Source: Oceanicella sp. SM1341 (GTDB lineage: Bacteria > Pseudomonadota > Alphaproteobacteria > Rhodobacterales > Rhodobacteraceae). Taken from it: a stretch of DNA of 64,000 bases. The notes below the pieces were generated by a model. That model did not search any database, had not been told where the DNA came from, and was given only the letters and a program-made list of their open reading frames with translations. A program made the translations under genes and the position numbers. Below are positions 38,395-47,202 of this stretch, in pieces (position 1 is the stretch's first letter; each line of letters begins with the position of its first letter). The stretch covers positions 1 to 64,000 of the forward strand of contig NZ_QRGC01000020.1 in the NCBI RefSeq assembly GCF_003448965.1, in the 5' to 3' direction.

Positions 38395-39081
38395 ATGCGC
38401 GAAGGCCCGGACATCTCGCGCATCGCCGCGCTGATCGGCGACCCGGCGCGGGCCAACATGCTGGTGGCGCTGATGAGCGGCCGGGCGCTGACCGCGAGCG
38501 AGCTTGCGGCAGAGGCCGGCATCACCCCCGCCACGGCGAGCAGCCATCTCGCGCGGCTGGAGCAGGGCGGGCTGGTGGCGCTGCGCCGGCAGGGGCGGCA
38601 CAAGTATGTCACGCTCAGCGGCGAGGAGGTGGCGCGGGTGCTCGAGAGCCTGATGGGCCTTGCCGCAGGCACCGGCCACCTGCGCACCCGCACCGGCCCG
38701 CGCGACCCGGCGCTGCGCCACGCCCGGCTGTGCTACAACCACCTCGCCGGCGAGATGGGCATCGCGCTGTTCGACAGCCTGCGCGGGCGCGGGCTTCTCG
38801 AAGGGCCGGAGGAGGCGCTGGCGTTGAGCGGGCCGGGGCGCGCGTTTGCCACGCGCTTCGGCATCGATCTTGCAGCGCTCGACGGCCGGCCCCGCACCCC
38901 GCTCTGTCGCCCCTGCCTTGACTGGAGCGCGCGGCGCAGCCACCTGGGCGGCTCGCTCGGCCGGGCACTGATGGCGCGGATCGAGGCGCTGGGCTGGGCG
39001 CGGCGCGAGGCGGGGAGCCGCGCCGTGCGCTTCACGCCGCCGGGCGAGCGCGCGTTTCGCGAGGCCTTCCCGGCCGCCTGA
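38395..39081 (+). CDS. ArsR-family winged-helix regulator with extended C-terminus
   Basis: A 228-residue regulator, about twice the usual ArsR length. Residues 1-90 form the winged helix ([22 protein letters not shown]). The extension contains [10 protein letters not shown] and CRPCLDW, so cysteines are available, but no classical metal-binding motif is clear. The layout resembles long ArsR proteins that regulate adjacent ABM-type genes. The ATG at 38395 follows GCGGAGG. It is divergent from the NIPSNAP/ABM pair and probably represses it through the site at 38349-38368. Confidence 0.85.
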   Translation: MREGPDISRIAALIGDPARANMLVALMSGRALTASELAAEAGITPATASSHLARLEQGGLVALRRQGRHKYVTLSGEEVARVLESLMGLAAGTGHLRTRTGPRDPALRHARLCYNHLAGEMGIALFDSLRGRGLLEGPEEALALSGPGRAFATRFGIDLAALDGRPRTPLCRPCLDWSARRSHLGGSLGRALMARIEALGWARREAGSRAVRFTPPGERAFREAFPAA

Positions 39082-39129
39082 GACCCCGCGCGCCATTGCC
39101 TTTGCCCGCCGCCGGGCGAAGAGTGGCGC

Positions 39130-40017
39130 ATGATGCTGAATCACCGCGAACTCATGGTGTTCCTGAGCGTCTGCCGCCTCGGCAGCATCGGTGCCGCGGC
39201 GCAGGCGATGGGGATGACCCAGCCGGCGCTGAGCCGCTCGCTGAAGCGGCTGGAAAGCCGGCTGCGCGTGCAGCTTTTCGTGCGGCACTCGGGCGGCATG
39301 GAGCCCACGTCCTTCGGCCGGGTGCTGCTGCGCCACTCGGAGCTGATGGAGTTCGAGACCAACCGGGTGATCGAGGAGATCGACCTGCTCAACGGGGCTG
39401 CCACCGGCCATGTGCGGGTGGGCATCGTGCCCAGCGTGGCGCCGGTGATGCTGCCGCGCGCGGTGGCGCGGGCGCAGGCGAGCTCGCCTGACGTGCATAT
39501 CCGCATCGTCGAGGGTTCGGGCGACCAGATCCTCGCCGCCGTGCAGCGCGGCGAGGTGGATTTCGCCGTGCTGGGCAAGCCGGAGGGCGAGGTGGACCTG
39601 CTGGTGCAGCCGCTGGGCTCGGAGGTGGTGAACGTGGTGGCCCGCGCCGGCCACCCGCTGAGCCTCGGCGGGCGGGTGACGGTGGAGGACGTGGCCGCCT
39701 TCCCCTGGGCGATGCCCGAGCGCGGCAACGCGATCTGGTATGGCTACGAGAACTTCTTCCGCCGCGCGGGCGTCGCCGCGCCGCAGCCGCAGATCTCGTC
39801 GAACTCGGTGCATGTGCTGAAAGCCATCGTGGGCGGCTCGGACCTGCTCACCATGCTCACCGGCGCCTCCATCGCGGTGGAGGTGACGGCCGGCATGCTG
39901 GTGGCGCTGGAGCTGGAAGGCGGGGCCTGGCGGCGCGAGCTCGCCCTCGTGCGCCGCCCCACCGGCACGCTGCTGCCTGCCGCCCGCCTGCTGATGCGCG
40001 CCTTCCAGGAGGGCTAG
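39130..40017 (+). CDS. LysR-type transcriptional regulator
   Basis: A 295-residue LysR protein. The helix-turn-helix lies at residues about 18-40 (GSIGAAAQAMGMTQPALSRSLKR is cut around this core). The effector domain starts near residue 95 (VRVGIVPSVAPVMLPRAV). It converges with the membrane-protein gene on its right, 10 bases between stop codons. Beyond lies the hydrolase/monooxygenase/ABC operon with a T-N11-A palindrome at its head, which makes it a likely target; the distance weakens that link. Confidence 0.9.
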   Translation: MMLNHRELMVFLSVCRLGSIGAAAQAMGMTQPALSRSLKRLESRLRVQLFVRHSGGMEPTSFGRVLLRHSELMEFETNRVIEEIDLLNGAATGHVRVGIVPSVAPVMLPRAVARAQASSPDVHIRIVEGSGDQILAAVQRGEVDFAVLGKPEGEVDLLVQPLGSEVVNVVARAGHPLSLGGRVTVEDVAAFPWAMPERGNAIWYGYENFFRRAGVAAPQPQISSNSVHVLKAIVGGSDLLTMLTGASIAVEVTAGMLVALELEGGAWRRELALVRRPTGTLLPAARLLMRAFQEG

Positions 40018-40027
40018 GCGGGCAGGG

Positions 40028-40561
40028 TCAGGCCGGGAGGCCCGGCCGCTTGCCTATGGCGGAGAGGAGATCGTCGAGCCCGTCGAAGCCGCCCAAAAGG
40101 GGGAAGCTGGTGCCGTCATGGAAAACGAGGACATGCACCAGTTCAGGGCGGTTCGGCGGGGTGATGCGCACGACCTCCGTGATCTCCTGCTCCACCCTCC
40201 GTCCGAAGCGGTTGCGCAGGAACAGCCGGCCGTCCTTCCACGACACGCCGTAGACGTGGGTCCGCAGCAGAAGCTCGACGGCTCGGTACGCCAGGCAGAT
40301 GGCAAGGACGAAAATCAGGAGCGGGGAGAGTGCGGATTCCCCGTTCCGCATCAGCTGGTCGGCGAGCCACCAGAGGATGAGCAGGAAGAACACGAACTGG
40401 CCGTAGTTGAACACGAGCAGGCTCCGGCCGGGGGTGAGCCGCCACCCGCTTCCGCGCCACGGGCTCGCAGGGCTGCGGGTGCGGTCCGCCCAGAGGCGCT
40501 TGCGGGCCTTCGGAACTTTGCCGCTTGTCGCGTTGGCCCTCCAGCCCGGTGTCCAGCTCAT
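40028..40561 (-). CDS. Hypothetical membrane protein with PH-like C-terminal part
   Basis: A 177-residue protein that I do not recognise. Residues 1-45 are basic. Two hydrophobic segments follow at about 47-70 and 78-97 (FVFFLLILWWLADQL; LLIFVLAICLAYRAVELLL). The C-terminal about 75 residues (YGVSWKDGRLFLRNRF onward) look like a small beta-rich domain similar to bacterial PH-type membrane proteins. A GGGAGGGGGAAGCGG ribosome site supports the start. Base composition appears slightly less GC-rich than its neighbours, which could mean a recent acquisition. It follows the ABC permease by 80 bases. Confidence 0.65.
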   Translation of the reverse strand: MSWTPGWRANATSGKVPKARKRLWADRTRSPASPWRGSGWRLTPGRSLLVFNYGQFVFFLLILWWLADQLMRNGESALSPLLIFVLAICLAYRAVELLLRTHVYGVSWKDGRLFLRNRFGRRVEQEITEVVRITPPNRPELVHVLVFHDGTSFPLLGGFDGLDDLLSAIGKRPGLPA

Positions 40562-40641
40562 CCGCTTCCCCCTCCCGCACGCTGATCACGCCATCGCGAG
40601 CAGCGTTCCGCGCCGGCAGGGTGCTGTCAACCCTGGCGGGG

Positions 40642-41481
40642 TCAGCTCCGGCGGATCCAGTGCAGCACGCGGGTTTCCAGCCGGGCGACCACGGCGTAGA
40701 GCGCGATGCCGATCACGGTGAGCATGCCGATGGCGTTGAACACCATCGCGGTGTTGGCCTGGCCCTCGCCGTAGGTGATGAGGAAGCCGAGGCCGGAGTT
40801 GCCGCCCACCAGCTCGCCCACCGTCACGCCGATCACCGCGAGGGTGGAGCCGATGCGCAGGCCGGCGAAGAGGTTGGGCAGCGAGGAGGGCAGCTCGATC
40901 TTCCGGAAGATCGCGAAGCGCGACATGTGGTAGACGCGGGCGAGGTTCACCAGGTCGCGGTCCACCGTCTTCATCGACTGCAGCACGTTCACGAGGATGG
41001 GGAAGAACACCACCAGCATGGTCACCAGCAGGCCGGGCACGAAGGTGTAGCCGAACCACATGATGAACAGCGGCGCGAAGGCCACTTTCGGCGCGATCTG
41101 CAGCGCGAGGATGTAGGGCGAGAGCGTGCGCTCGGCCAGCGGCGAGAGGCCGAGCGCATAGCCGCAGGCCGCCCCGAAGGCCGAGCCGAGCAGGAAGCCC
41201 GCCACCGCCGTGCCCAGCGTGTGCAGGGTGTGGCCGAAGAGATTGTCGCGCGTGACCATGGCGCCGAATTCGGCGAGGCACTGCGAGAAGGTGGGGATGA
41301 TGTAGCGCGACACGCCGAGGGCGGGCGGCACGAACTCCCAGGCGGCGATGGCGACAAGCGCCACCGCGAGGATCAGCGCGAGGTCGCGCGGGCCCAGCCC
41401 GATCAGGGCCGCGAGGCTGGCCCGGCGGCGCGGGGCCGCCGTGTCGGGCCGGGCGGCGGTGTCATCTATGGCCATGGTCAT
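40642..41481 (-). CDS. ABC transporter permease, nitrate/sulfonate/taurine (SsuC/ThiX) type
   Basis: A 279-residue inner-membrane permease with about six hydrophobic segments. The EAA-type loop is NLARVYHMSRFAIFRKIELPSSLP, cut here for length. The family pairs with NMT1/THI5-like binding proteins and imports sulfonates, nitrate, thiamine precursors or aromatic acids. It is the last transporter gene of the operon that begins at 45772. An alternative start at 41475 (second ATG) cannot be excluded. Confidence 0.9.
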   Translation of the reverse strand: MTMAIDDTAARPDTAAPRRRASLAALIGLGPRDLALILAVALVAIAAWEFVPPALGVSRYIIPTFSQCLAEFGAMVTRDNLFGHTLHTLGTAVAGFLLGSAFGAACGYALGLSPLAERTLSPYILALQIAPKVAFAPLFIMWFGYTFVPGLLVTMLVVFFPILVNVLQSMKTVDRDLVNLARVYHMSRFAIFRKIELPSSLPNLFAGLRIGSTLAVIGVTVGELVGGNSGLGFLITYGEGQANTAMVFNAIGMLTVIGIALYAVVARLETRVLHWIRRS

Positions 41482-41514
41482 GTCCTGTGCTCTCCTGTCC
41501 CGGCCCGCGCGGGC

Positions 41515-42495
41515 TCATTCCACGAAAGCGTTGGTGTAGAGGTCTTCCACCGGGGTGGTGGAGGTGATGATCTCGTGCTCGGCGTAGAAATCCTGCACCG
41601 CGGCGATGCGCTCGGGGTCGAACACGCCCAGCTTCGTGCCCTCGGGCACGGCATAGACCAGCTCGGTGTAGCGCTTCATGATGTCCTCGAGCATCGCGGC
41701 CTTGCCCTCGAACTGCGGCAGGGTTTTCGCCAGCAGCTCGGCGGAGCCCTTGGGGTCTTCCATCACGTCGGAGAGCCCGTGCAGGGTGGCGGCGACGAAG
41801 CCGCGCACCAGCTCCGGCTTGTCCTCGATGGTGGAATCGGAGGCGAGCACGGCCTGGGCCATGGCGGGGATGTAGTCGTTGATGGTCTTCACCTCGAGCG
41901 CCACGCCCGCGCCCTCGATGGCGGCCGCCCAGTCCGGCGTGCCGGAGATGGCGTCGAGATCACCCGAGATCATCAGCTGCACCACGCCGGCCGGGCCCAC
42001 GGCCTGGATGTCCACGTCGTCGCGGCTGAGGCCGGCGGCGGCGAGGGCGGCGAGCAGGTTGTAGTAGGTGGTGTCCTGAAAGGCCATCACGCCGATGCGC
42101 TTGCCCCTGAGCGAGGCGATGTCGGTGGCGCCGCTCTCGGTGCGGATGATGATCTGGGTGAGCGCCTTGCCGCCCAGCAGCGCCACCGCCTTCACCGGCA
42201 GGCCGTTGGCGCGCACGATGATCGGCGTGTCGCCGATGCCCGAGCCCATCTCGACGTTGCCGAGGGCGACCTGCTTGGCCACGTCGGCGCCGCCCTTGCC
42301 CACCTGGAAGGTCACGTCGATGCCGGCATCGGTGTAATAGCCCTTCGCCTTGGCCACCTGGTAGGGGGTGAAGGCGGGCAGGAAGTCGGGCGCGGGGAAG
42401 AGATAGGTGAGCTTTTCCGCCGCGGGCGCGGCAGTGGCGATGAGCGCGGCAAGCGCCGCGGCGGCGAAGGCCTTCATGCTGGGGAAGCGGGACAT
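41515..42495 (-). CDS. ABC transporter substrate-binding protein, NMT1/THI5-like
   Basis: A 326-residue periplasmic protein with a signal peptide (residues 1-26, ending APAAE). FTPYQVAKAKGYYTDAGIDV marks the NMT1/THI5-like SsuA family. Ligands in this family include sulfonates, pyrimidine precursors of thiamine and aromatic compounds. It lies between the ATPase and permease genes in one operon with a hydrolase, a flavin monooxygenase and a VOC protein, so its ligand is probably the substrate of those enzymes. Confidence 0.9.
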   Translation of the reverse strand: MSRFPSMKAFAAAALAALIATAAPAAEKLTYLFPAPDFLPAFTPYQVAKAKGYYTDAGIDVTFQVGKGGADVAKQVALGNVEMGSGIGDTPIIVRANGLPVKAVALLGGKALTQIIIRTESGATDIASLRGKRIGVMAFQDTTYYNLLAALAAAGLSRDDVDIQAVGPAGVVQLMISGDLDAISGTPDWAAAIEGAGVALEVKTINDYIPAMAQAVLASDSTIEDKPELVRGFVAATLHGLSDVMEDPKGSAELLAKTLPQFEGKAAMLEDIMKRYTELVYAVPEGTKLGVFDPERIAAVQDFYAEHEIITSTTPVEDLYTNAFVE

Positions 42496-42536
42496 TCCTG
42501 TTGGACCTCTCTGTTGGGTGGGGTGCCGGCGCTCTC

Positions 42537-43316
42537 TCAGGCGGCGCCTTCGGCGATGTGCAGCGTGTCGAAGAGACGTTTCACGTAGGCCTGCGTGGCG
42601 GGCAGGGTGGAGCGCGCCAGCGGGTCGTCGCGGTGCGGCAGGTCGACGGCGAAGGTGTCGACCACGGTGCCCGGGCGGCCGCTCAGCACCACCACGCGGT
42701 CGGACATGATCACCGCCTCCTGCAAGTCGTGGGTGATGAGCAGGCAGCTCAGCCCGCTCTCGGAAAGCGTGCGCGAGAAGCTCTTCTGCAGCACCAGCTT
42801 GGTCTGGGCATCGAGGGCGGAGAAGGGCTCGTCGAGCAGCACCAGCTCGGGCGAGATGGCGAGCGTGCGCGCCAGCGCCACCCGCTGCCGCATGCCGCCC
42901 GAGAGCTGGTAGGGGTAGCTGTCGGCGAACTCCTCCAGCCGGATGCGGCGCAGCTCGGCCCGGGCGATGCGCCTCCGCTCGGCCTTCGGCAGCTTGCGGG
43001 TCTCGAGGCCGAACTCGACGTTCTCGATCACCGTGCGCCAGGGCAGCAGCAGGTCCTTCTGGAGCATGAAGCCCACCTCGGAGCGCGGGCCCTTCACCTC
43101 CGCCCCGTCGATGAGCACCGCGCCCTCGCTGGGGCCGTAGAGCCCCGAGACCATGTTGAGGATGGTGGACTTGCCGCAGCCCGAGGGCCCGACCACGGCC
43201 ACCAGCTCGCCCGCGGCCACGGTGAAGGAGAGGTCGCGCACCGCGGTGACGCGGGTGGGCGAGCCCTTCTCCCCGAAGGCCTTGGCGACGCCGCGCAGCT
43301 CCAGCTTCGGGGTCAT
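42537..43316 (-). CDS. ABC transporter ATP-binding protein, SsuB/TauB type
   Basis: A 259-residue ATPase. Walker A is GPSGCGKST, the signature loop LSGGMRQRVALARTL and Walker B LVLLDEPFSALD. MLQKDLLLPWRTVIENVEFGLE is typical for the nitrate/sulfonate/taurine branch. It energises the NMT1-type importer encoded next. It overlaps the VOC gene by four bases, so transporter and enzyme genes are translationally linked. Confidence 0.92.
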   Translation of the reverse strand: MTPKLELRGVAKAFGEKGSPTRVTAVRDLSFTVAAGELVAVVGPSGCGKSTILNMVSGLYGPSEGAVLIDGAEVKGPRSEVGFMLQKDLLLPWRTVIENVEFGLETRKLPKAERRRIARAELRRIRLEEFADSYPYQLSGGMRQRVALARTLAISPELVLLDEPFSALDAQTKLVLQKSFSRTLSESGLSCLLITHDLQEAVIMSDRVVVLSGRPGTVVDTFAVDLPHRDDPLARSTLPATQAYVKRLFDTLHIAEGAA

Positions 43317-43726
43317 TCCGCCGCTTCGGGCTCGACGCGCCCGTCCGTGCCGGTCCAGCCGTGCTTCGAGACGTCGAAGACCACGCCTTCGGGGTCCTTG
43401 TACTTGCGCTCGGCGTTGCCCTGCTTGGAGCCGGCAAGCTCGAAGAAGAAGCAGCCGCCGGCGTCGTTGATGCGCTCCTCGTACTTGGCCACGTCATCGA
43501 CCTGGATGCCGAAATGGTTGAGCCCGGCCATGGCGGCCATCTCTTCCGGCGTCTTGTCGGAGAAATGCAGCAGCGCGAGGTTGATCACCCCGTCGGTGAG
43601 GTAGTTGGCGGTGCCGGCGCCGATGGTCTCGGAGCCCGCGTATTCGAACTCGAACACGTCCCGGTAGAACTTCGTCGCGGCGTCGAGATCCTTGACCATG
43701 ATGGCGATGTGGCGCAGTCGGGCCAT
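43313..43726 (-). CDS. VOC (glyoxalase/bleomycin resistance/dioxygenase) superfamily protein
   Basis: A 137-residue protein with paired beta-alpha-beta-beta-beta modules. HIAIMVKDLDAATKFYRDVF opens the first and LNHFGIQVDDVAKYEERI the second, each with a candidate metal histidine. The usual final Glu of the motif appears as DPEGVVFDV, so the last ligand position may hold Asp. Members act as isomerases, lyases or extradiol-type dioxygenases. Here it lies between the flavin monooxygenase and the importer and may act on the hydroxylated product. The exact reaction is unknown. Confidence 0.85.
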   Translation of the reverse strand: MARLRHIAIMVKDLDAATKFYRDVFEFEYAGSETIGAGTANYLTDGVINLALLHFSDKTPEEMAAMAGLNHFGIQVDDVAKYEERINDAGGCFFFELAGSKQGNAERKYKDPEGVVFDVSKHGWTGTDGRVEPEAAE

Positions 43727-43748
43727 GTGACTTACTCCTCTGTTGGGC

Positions 43749-44879
43749 TCAGGCGGTTCCGGTGGGGATGTGCCTGGCGGTTCTGGTGCGCAGCTCGCCC
43801 ACCTTGCGGGACTTCGACAGGATGTTGAAGAAGCCGCGCTGCAGGGGCACCGGCCAGCTCGCCGGCCGGCCGAAGAAGATGGACATGCGCTGGGTGTGCT
43901 CGGTGATCGGGCGCTCGGCGCGCTCCCAGGCGGCGAGGGCGGCCGGGATGTCGGCCGCGCCCTCGAGATGGGTGGCGAGCGCGAGCCCGTTCATCATCGC
44001 CGTGCCGCCGCCCTGGCCGAGATTGGGCGGCATGGCATGCGCGGCATCGCCCAGCACCGCCACCCGGCCCTTCGACCAGCTGCCCAGCTTCACATGGCCG
44101 AACCGGTCATAGCGCCCGCCCGGGCCCAGCCGCTCGATGAGCGGGCGCAGGTGGGGGAAGTATGCGGCCCAGCTCTCCACGTCCACGGGGGTGGCCTTGC
44201 CGGTGGTGTCGCTGTCGAGCATGGTGAGCGCGATGTAGAGCTCGGTGTCGGAGACCGGGGTCACGAGGATGCGGCGGCTGCCCTGCCAGTTCTCCACCGT
44301 GGTGCCGGTGTCGCCCAGGGCGATCTCGTCGGGGGTCTTGGGGATGAGCAGGCGGATGGCGCCGTCGGGCATGTTGCGCCGCCGGGTGGCGATGCCCAGC
44401 CCGTCGCGGATGCGGGAGTTCACGCCGTCCGCCGCCACCACAAGATCGGCCTCCGCCGCCGCCCCGCTCGCGAAGGTGATGGTGCCGTCGGGCGTGGCGG
44501 AGACCGCCTCCGAGCCGGTGACGATCTCGGCGCCCGCCCGGGTGGCAGCCCCGGCCAGCGCCTCGATGAGCTGCTGGCGCAGCACGGAATACACCCGCCC
44601 GCTCGACCCCCAGCGGTGCACGGAGAGCACGCGGTTGCGCCCGTCGCGCATCTCGCGGGTGGTGGCGCGGGAGCAGCCGGCGATGGCGGCCTCGGCCGCG
44701 CCCAGCGTCTCCAGCACCTTCATGCCGTTCTCGTAGATGTAGATGCCGGCGCCGGTGTCGCGCAGGCGCTCGCCGCGTTCGTGCACCCGCACCTGCCAGC
44801 CCTTGCGCGCCAGCGCCGCGGCCGTCGCCAGCCCGCCGATGCCCCCGCCGGCGATCTCCGCCCGTCTCGAACCGCTCAT
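43749..44879 (-). CDS. FAD-dependent aromatic monooxygenase (UbiH/salicylate hydroxylase-like)
   Basis: A 376-residue class A flavoprotein hydroxylase. The FAD motif GGGIGGLATAAALARKG lies at residues 11-27, the middle DG motif is VVAADGVNSRIRDGLG, and the GD motif is VAVLGDAAHAMPPNLGQGG. Such enzymes hydroxylate aromatic or heteroaromatic acids using NAD(P)H and oxygen; relatives act on salicylate and 6-hydroxynicotinate. It overlaps the hydrolase gene by four bases. Substrate not defined. Confidence 0.88.
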   Translation of the reverse strand: MSGSRRAEIAGGGIGGLATAAALARKGWQVRVHERGERLRDTGAGIYIYENGMKVLETLGAAEAAIAGCSRATTREMRDGRNRVLSVHRWGSSGRVYSVLRQQLIEALAGAATRAGAEIVTGSEAVSATPDGTITFASGAAAEADLVVAADGVNSRIRDGLGIATRRRNMPDGAIRLLIPKTPDEIALGDTGTTVENWQGSRRILVTPVSDTELYIALTMLDSDTTGKATPVDVESWAAYFPHLRPLIERLGPGGRYDRFGHVKLGSWSKGRVAVLGDAAHAMPPNLGQGGGTAMMNGLALATHLEGAADIPAALAAWERAERPITEHTQRMSIFFGRPASWPVPLQRGFFNILSKSRKVGELRTRTARHIPTGTA

Positions 44880-45772
44880 CTGCTGCTGACCTCCTCGCGT
44901 GGCGCCGGGGCCTGTCCGGGAAGGGCGGCGCAGATGGCGCGGTGCACGGCGCCGCCCGGACGGGCCATGTGGTCGAGAATGCGGAAATGATTGGCGCCTG
45001 CAATCACTTCGCTGTGTTTCAGCCGCCCGGCCCGGGCAAGTGCCGCAACGAAGGCCTCGCCCTGGCGGATGAACTCGGGGCTCTCCTGCGAGCCCCAGAG
45101 CACCGTGACCGGGCAGGGGATGGCACCGGCCTGGCGCGGCGGGCTGAGCCGCGCCGCCTCCTCCGCCGAGAGGTGGATGTAGCTGCGCCGCGCGCTCAGC
45201 AGCACCGGCTCGAGGTCGTAGCCGCCCGAGATGCAGACGAGTGCCGCCATCGGCGCCGGCCGGCCCCGCGCCGCCCAGTCGAGCGTGGCGAGGCAGGCGG
45301 CGAGATGCGCGCCCGAGGAATGGCCCGAGAGCAGGATGCGCGCCGGGTCGCCGCCGAAGCGGGCGATGTTGTCCTGCACCCATTCCAGCGCGCGGGCGAG
45401 TTCCTCGACCATCTGCGGCATGGTGAGCGCGGGCAGCTTGCCGAAGCCGGGGGCGACGAAGACCTGCCCCGCGCCGGTCATCGCCGGGGCGAGGAAGGCG
45501 GCGTCCTCCTTCGACTGGATGCGCCAGGCGCCGCCGTGGATGTGCATATGCACGGGCAGGGGGCCGGCCGCGGCTTCGGGGCGGAAGATGTCGAGGTTCT
45601 GGTGCGGCTCCGGCCCCCAGGCCTGTTCCTGCCACAGCGGCGGGCGGCGCAGGGTTTCGGCCTCCTCGGCCCAGCGAGCCATGCATTCCGAGGCATCCGG
45701 CGCCCAGACGCGCTGGTCATAGGCACGGTCGAGCTCGGCCTGGCTGTAGTCGAGGTAGACGCGGTCGGACAC
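44876..45772 (-). CDS. Alpha/beta hydrolase (esterase/kynurenine formamidase-like)
   Basis: A 298-residue hydrolase. HGGAW (79-83) forms the oxyanion hole and GHSSG (150-154) holds the nucleophile S152; a C-terminal GANHFRI carries the likely catalytic histidine. The pattern fits the hormone-sensitive-lipase-like esterases that include arylformamidases. It is the first gene of the operon and overlaps the monooxygenase gene by four bases. It may release an aromatic acid or amine that the next enzymes process; this is inferred from order only. Confidence 0.87.
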   Translation of the reverse strand: MSDRVYLDYSQAELDRAYDQRVWAPDASECMARWAEEAETLRRPPLWQEQAWGPEPHQNLDIFRPEAAAGPLPVHMHIHGGAWRIQSKEDAAFLAPAMTGAGQVFVAPGFGKLPALTMPQMVEELARALEWVQDNIARFGGDPARILLSGHSSGAHLAACLATLDWAARGRPAPMAALVCISGGYDLEPVLLSARRSYIHLSAEEAARLSPPRQAGAIPCPVTVLWGSQESPEFIRQGEAFVAALARAGRLKHSEVIAGANHFRILDHMARPGGAVHRAICAALPGQAPAPREEVSSR

Positions 45773-45883
45773 GGGTTCTCCACCTTCCCTGCGGTTCTTT
45801 CCCGGCGACTCGCGGGCTCTCGCGCCGCTGCCGCCTGTTCATGAGCCGAGGATAGGGGAGGGCTTTCGCGCCGCGCCATTGCA

Positions 45884-45896
45884 TTCGCGGTGCGAA
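45884..45896. promoter_or_regulatory. LysR-type T-N11-A palindrome ahead of the hydrolase operon
   Basis: TTCGC (45884-45888) and GCGAA (45892-45896) are exact inverted arms with three bases between, giving the T-N11-A form of LysR sites. It lies 112 bases before the first gene of the hydrolase/monooxygenase/ABC operon and just downstream of the neighbouring MFS gene's end. It is a candidate for the LysR protein at 39130. Confidence 0.5.
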
Positions 45897-45974
45897 GTCA
45901 TGCTTTTTTGTAATGTGCTGCCCTGAGAACGGGCGGGCGCGGAAAACCTGCCTGTAGTTTGAGCGCAGCCCGCC

Positions 45975-47168
45975 TCAGGCCCGCCCCACCCGGCGCAGCC
46001 GCAGGGCGATGGCGCCGACCCCGAGCGCCAGCACGCCGCAGAAGGTGATCACCGCCGGCCATTCCCCCTCGTGCCAGGCCCAGCCGCCGAGCGAGCCCAT
46101 CACGCTGGAGCCCACGTAATAGGCCAGCAGGTAGAGCGAGGCGGCGTGGCTGCGGTTGGTGCTCGCCAGCCGGCCCACCCAGCCGCTCGCCACCGAATGC
46201 ACCATGAAGAACCCCACCGTGATCACCGCGATGCCGCCGATGATCAGCCACAGCGCCGAGGAGAGCGTGGCGAGCATGCCTGCCAGCATCACCGCGACGC
46301 CGGTGAGCACCACGGGCGGGCGGCCCAGCCTGTCGGCCAGCGCGCCGGCGGAGGAGGAGGCGAGGATGCCGAAGATGTAGGTGAGGAAGATCAGCCCGAT
46401 CTGCGCCTGGCTGAGGCTGTAGGGCGCCTCGAGCAGGCGGTAGCCGGCGTAGTTGTAGATGGTCACGAAGGCGCCCATCGACAGGAAGCCGGTGAGGAAC
46501 AGGAAGGGCAGCTCGCGGTGGCGCAGGTGGGTGGCCCAGGCGGTGAGGTGCAGGCGCGGGTTCAGCCCCGGGCGGCGCACGAAGTTGCGCGAGGCGGGGG
46601 CGAGGGCGAGGAAGCCGAAGGCGACCACGAGGTCCACCGCCGCCATGGAGCCGAGCGCGATGCGCCAGGAGGTCGCCTCGGTGAGCGCGCCGATCGCCAC
46701 CCGGCCGATCATGCCGCCGAAGGCGGTGCCGCCCACGTAGAGGCCCATGGCGCGGCCGAGGCGCTCGGGGGGCATTTCCTCGGCGAGGTAGGCCATGGCG
46801 ACCGCGGGCACGCCGCCCAGAACGAGCCCCTCGCAGGCCCGGGCGATCAGCAGCAGCTCCCAGGAGGGCGAGGCGGCCGAGACGAGGTTGAGCAGCGCCG
46901 CCCCCACCATGGAGACGAACATCAGCCCGCGCCGGCCCACCGCCTCCGACAGCGCGCCGGCGGCGAGGATGGAGAAGGCGAGGCAGCCGGTGGTGAGCGA
47001 GAGCGCGAGCGAGCTCGTCGCCGGGTCGATGCCGAACTCGGTGGAGAATTCCGGCAGCAGCGGCTGGGTGCAGTAGATGAGCGAGAAGGTGGCGAACCCG
47101 GCGAGGAACAGCGCGGTGGAGATGCGCCGGTGGGCGGCGCGCTCCGGGCGGGGGGTGGGGGTGGTCAT
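45975..47168 (-). CDS. MFS transporter, YnfM-like
   Basis: A 397-residue membrane protein with about 12 hydrophobic segments. SLIYCTQPLLPEFSTEFG near the N-terminus and ALSEAVGRRGLMF, the loop 2-3 motif, match the YnfM branch of drug-type major facilitators. It probably exports a small molecule by proton exchange. It follows the ABC-2 permease by 34 bases in the same direction and could be co-transcribed. No regulator is adjacent. Confidence 0.88.
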   Translation of the reverse strand: MTTPTPRPERAAHRRISTALFLAGFATFSLIYCTQPLLPEFSTEFGIDPATSSLALSLTTGCLAFSILAAGALSEAVGRRGLMFVSMVGAALLNLVSAASPSWELLLIARACEGLVLGGVPAVAMAYLAEEMPPERLGRAMGLYVGGTAFGGMIGRVAIGALTEATSWRIALGSMAAVDLVVAFGFLALAPASRNFVRRPGLNPRLHLTAWATHLRHRELPFLFLTGFLSMGAFVTIYNYAGYRLLEAPYSLSQAQIGLIFLTYIFGILASSSAGALADRLGRPPVVLTGVAVMLAGMLATLSSALWLIIGGIAVITVGFFMVHSVASGWVGRLASTNRSHAASLYLLAYYVGSSVMGSLGGWAWHEGEWPAVITFCGVLALGVGAIALRLRRVGRA

Positions 47169-47202
47169 CGGGTTCGCCTGCGTCGGTCTCGGTGTCCCTG
47201 CC

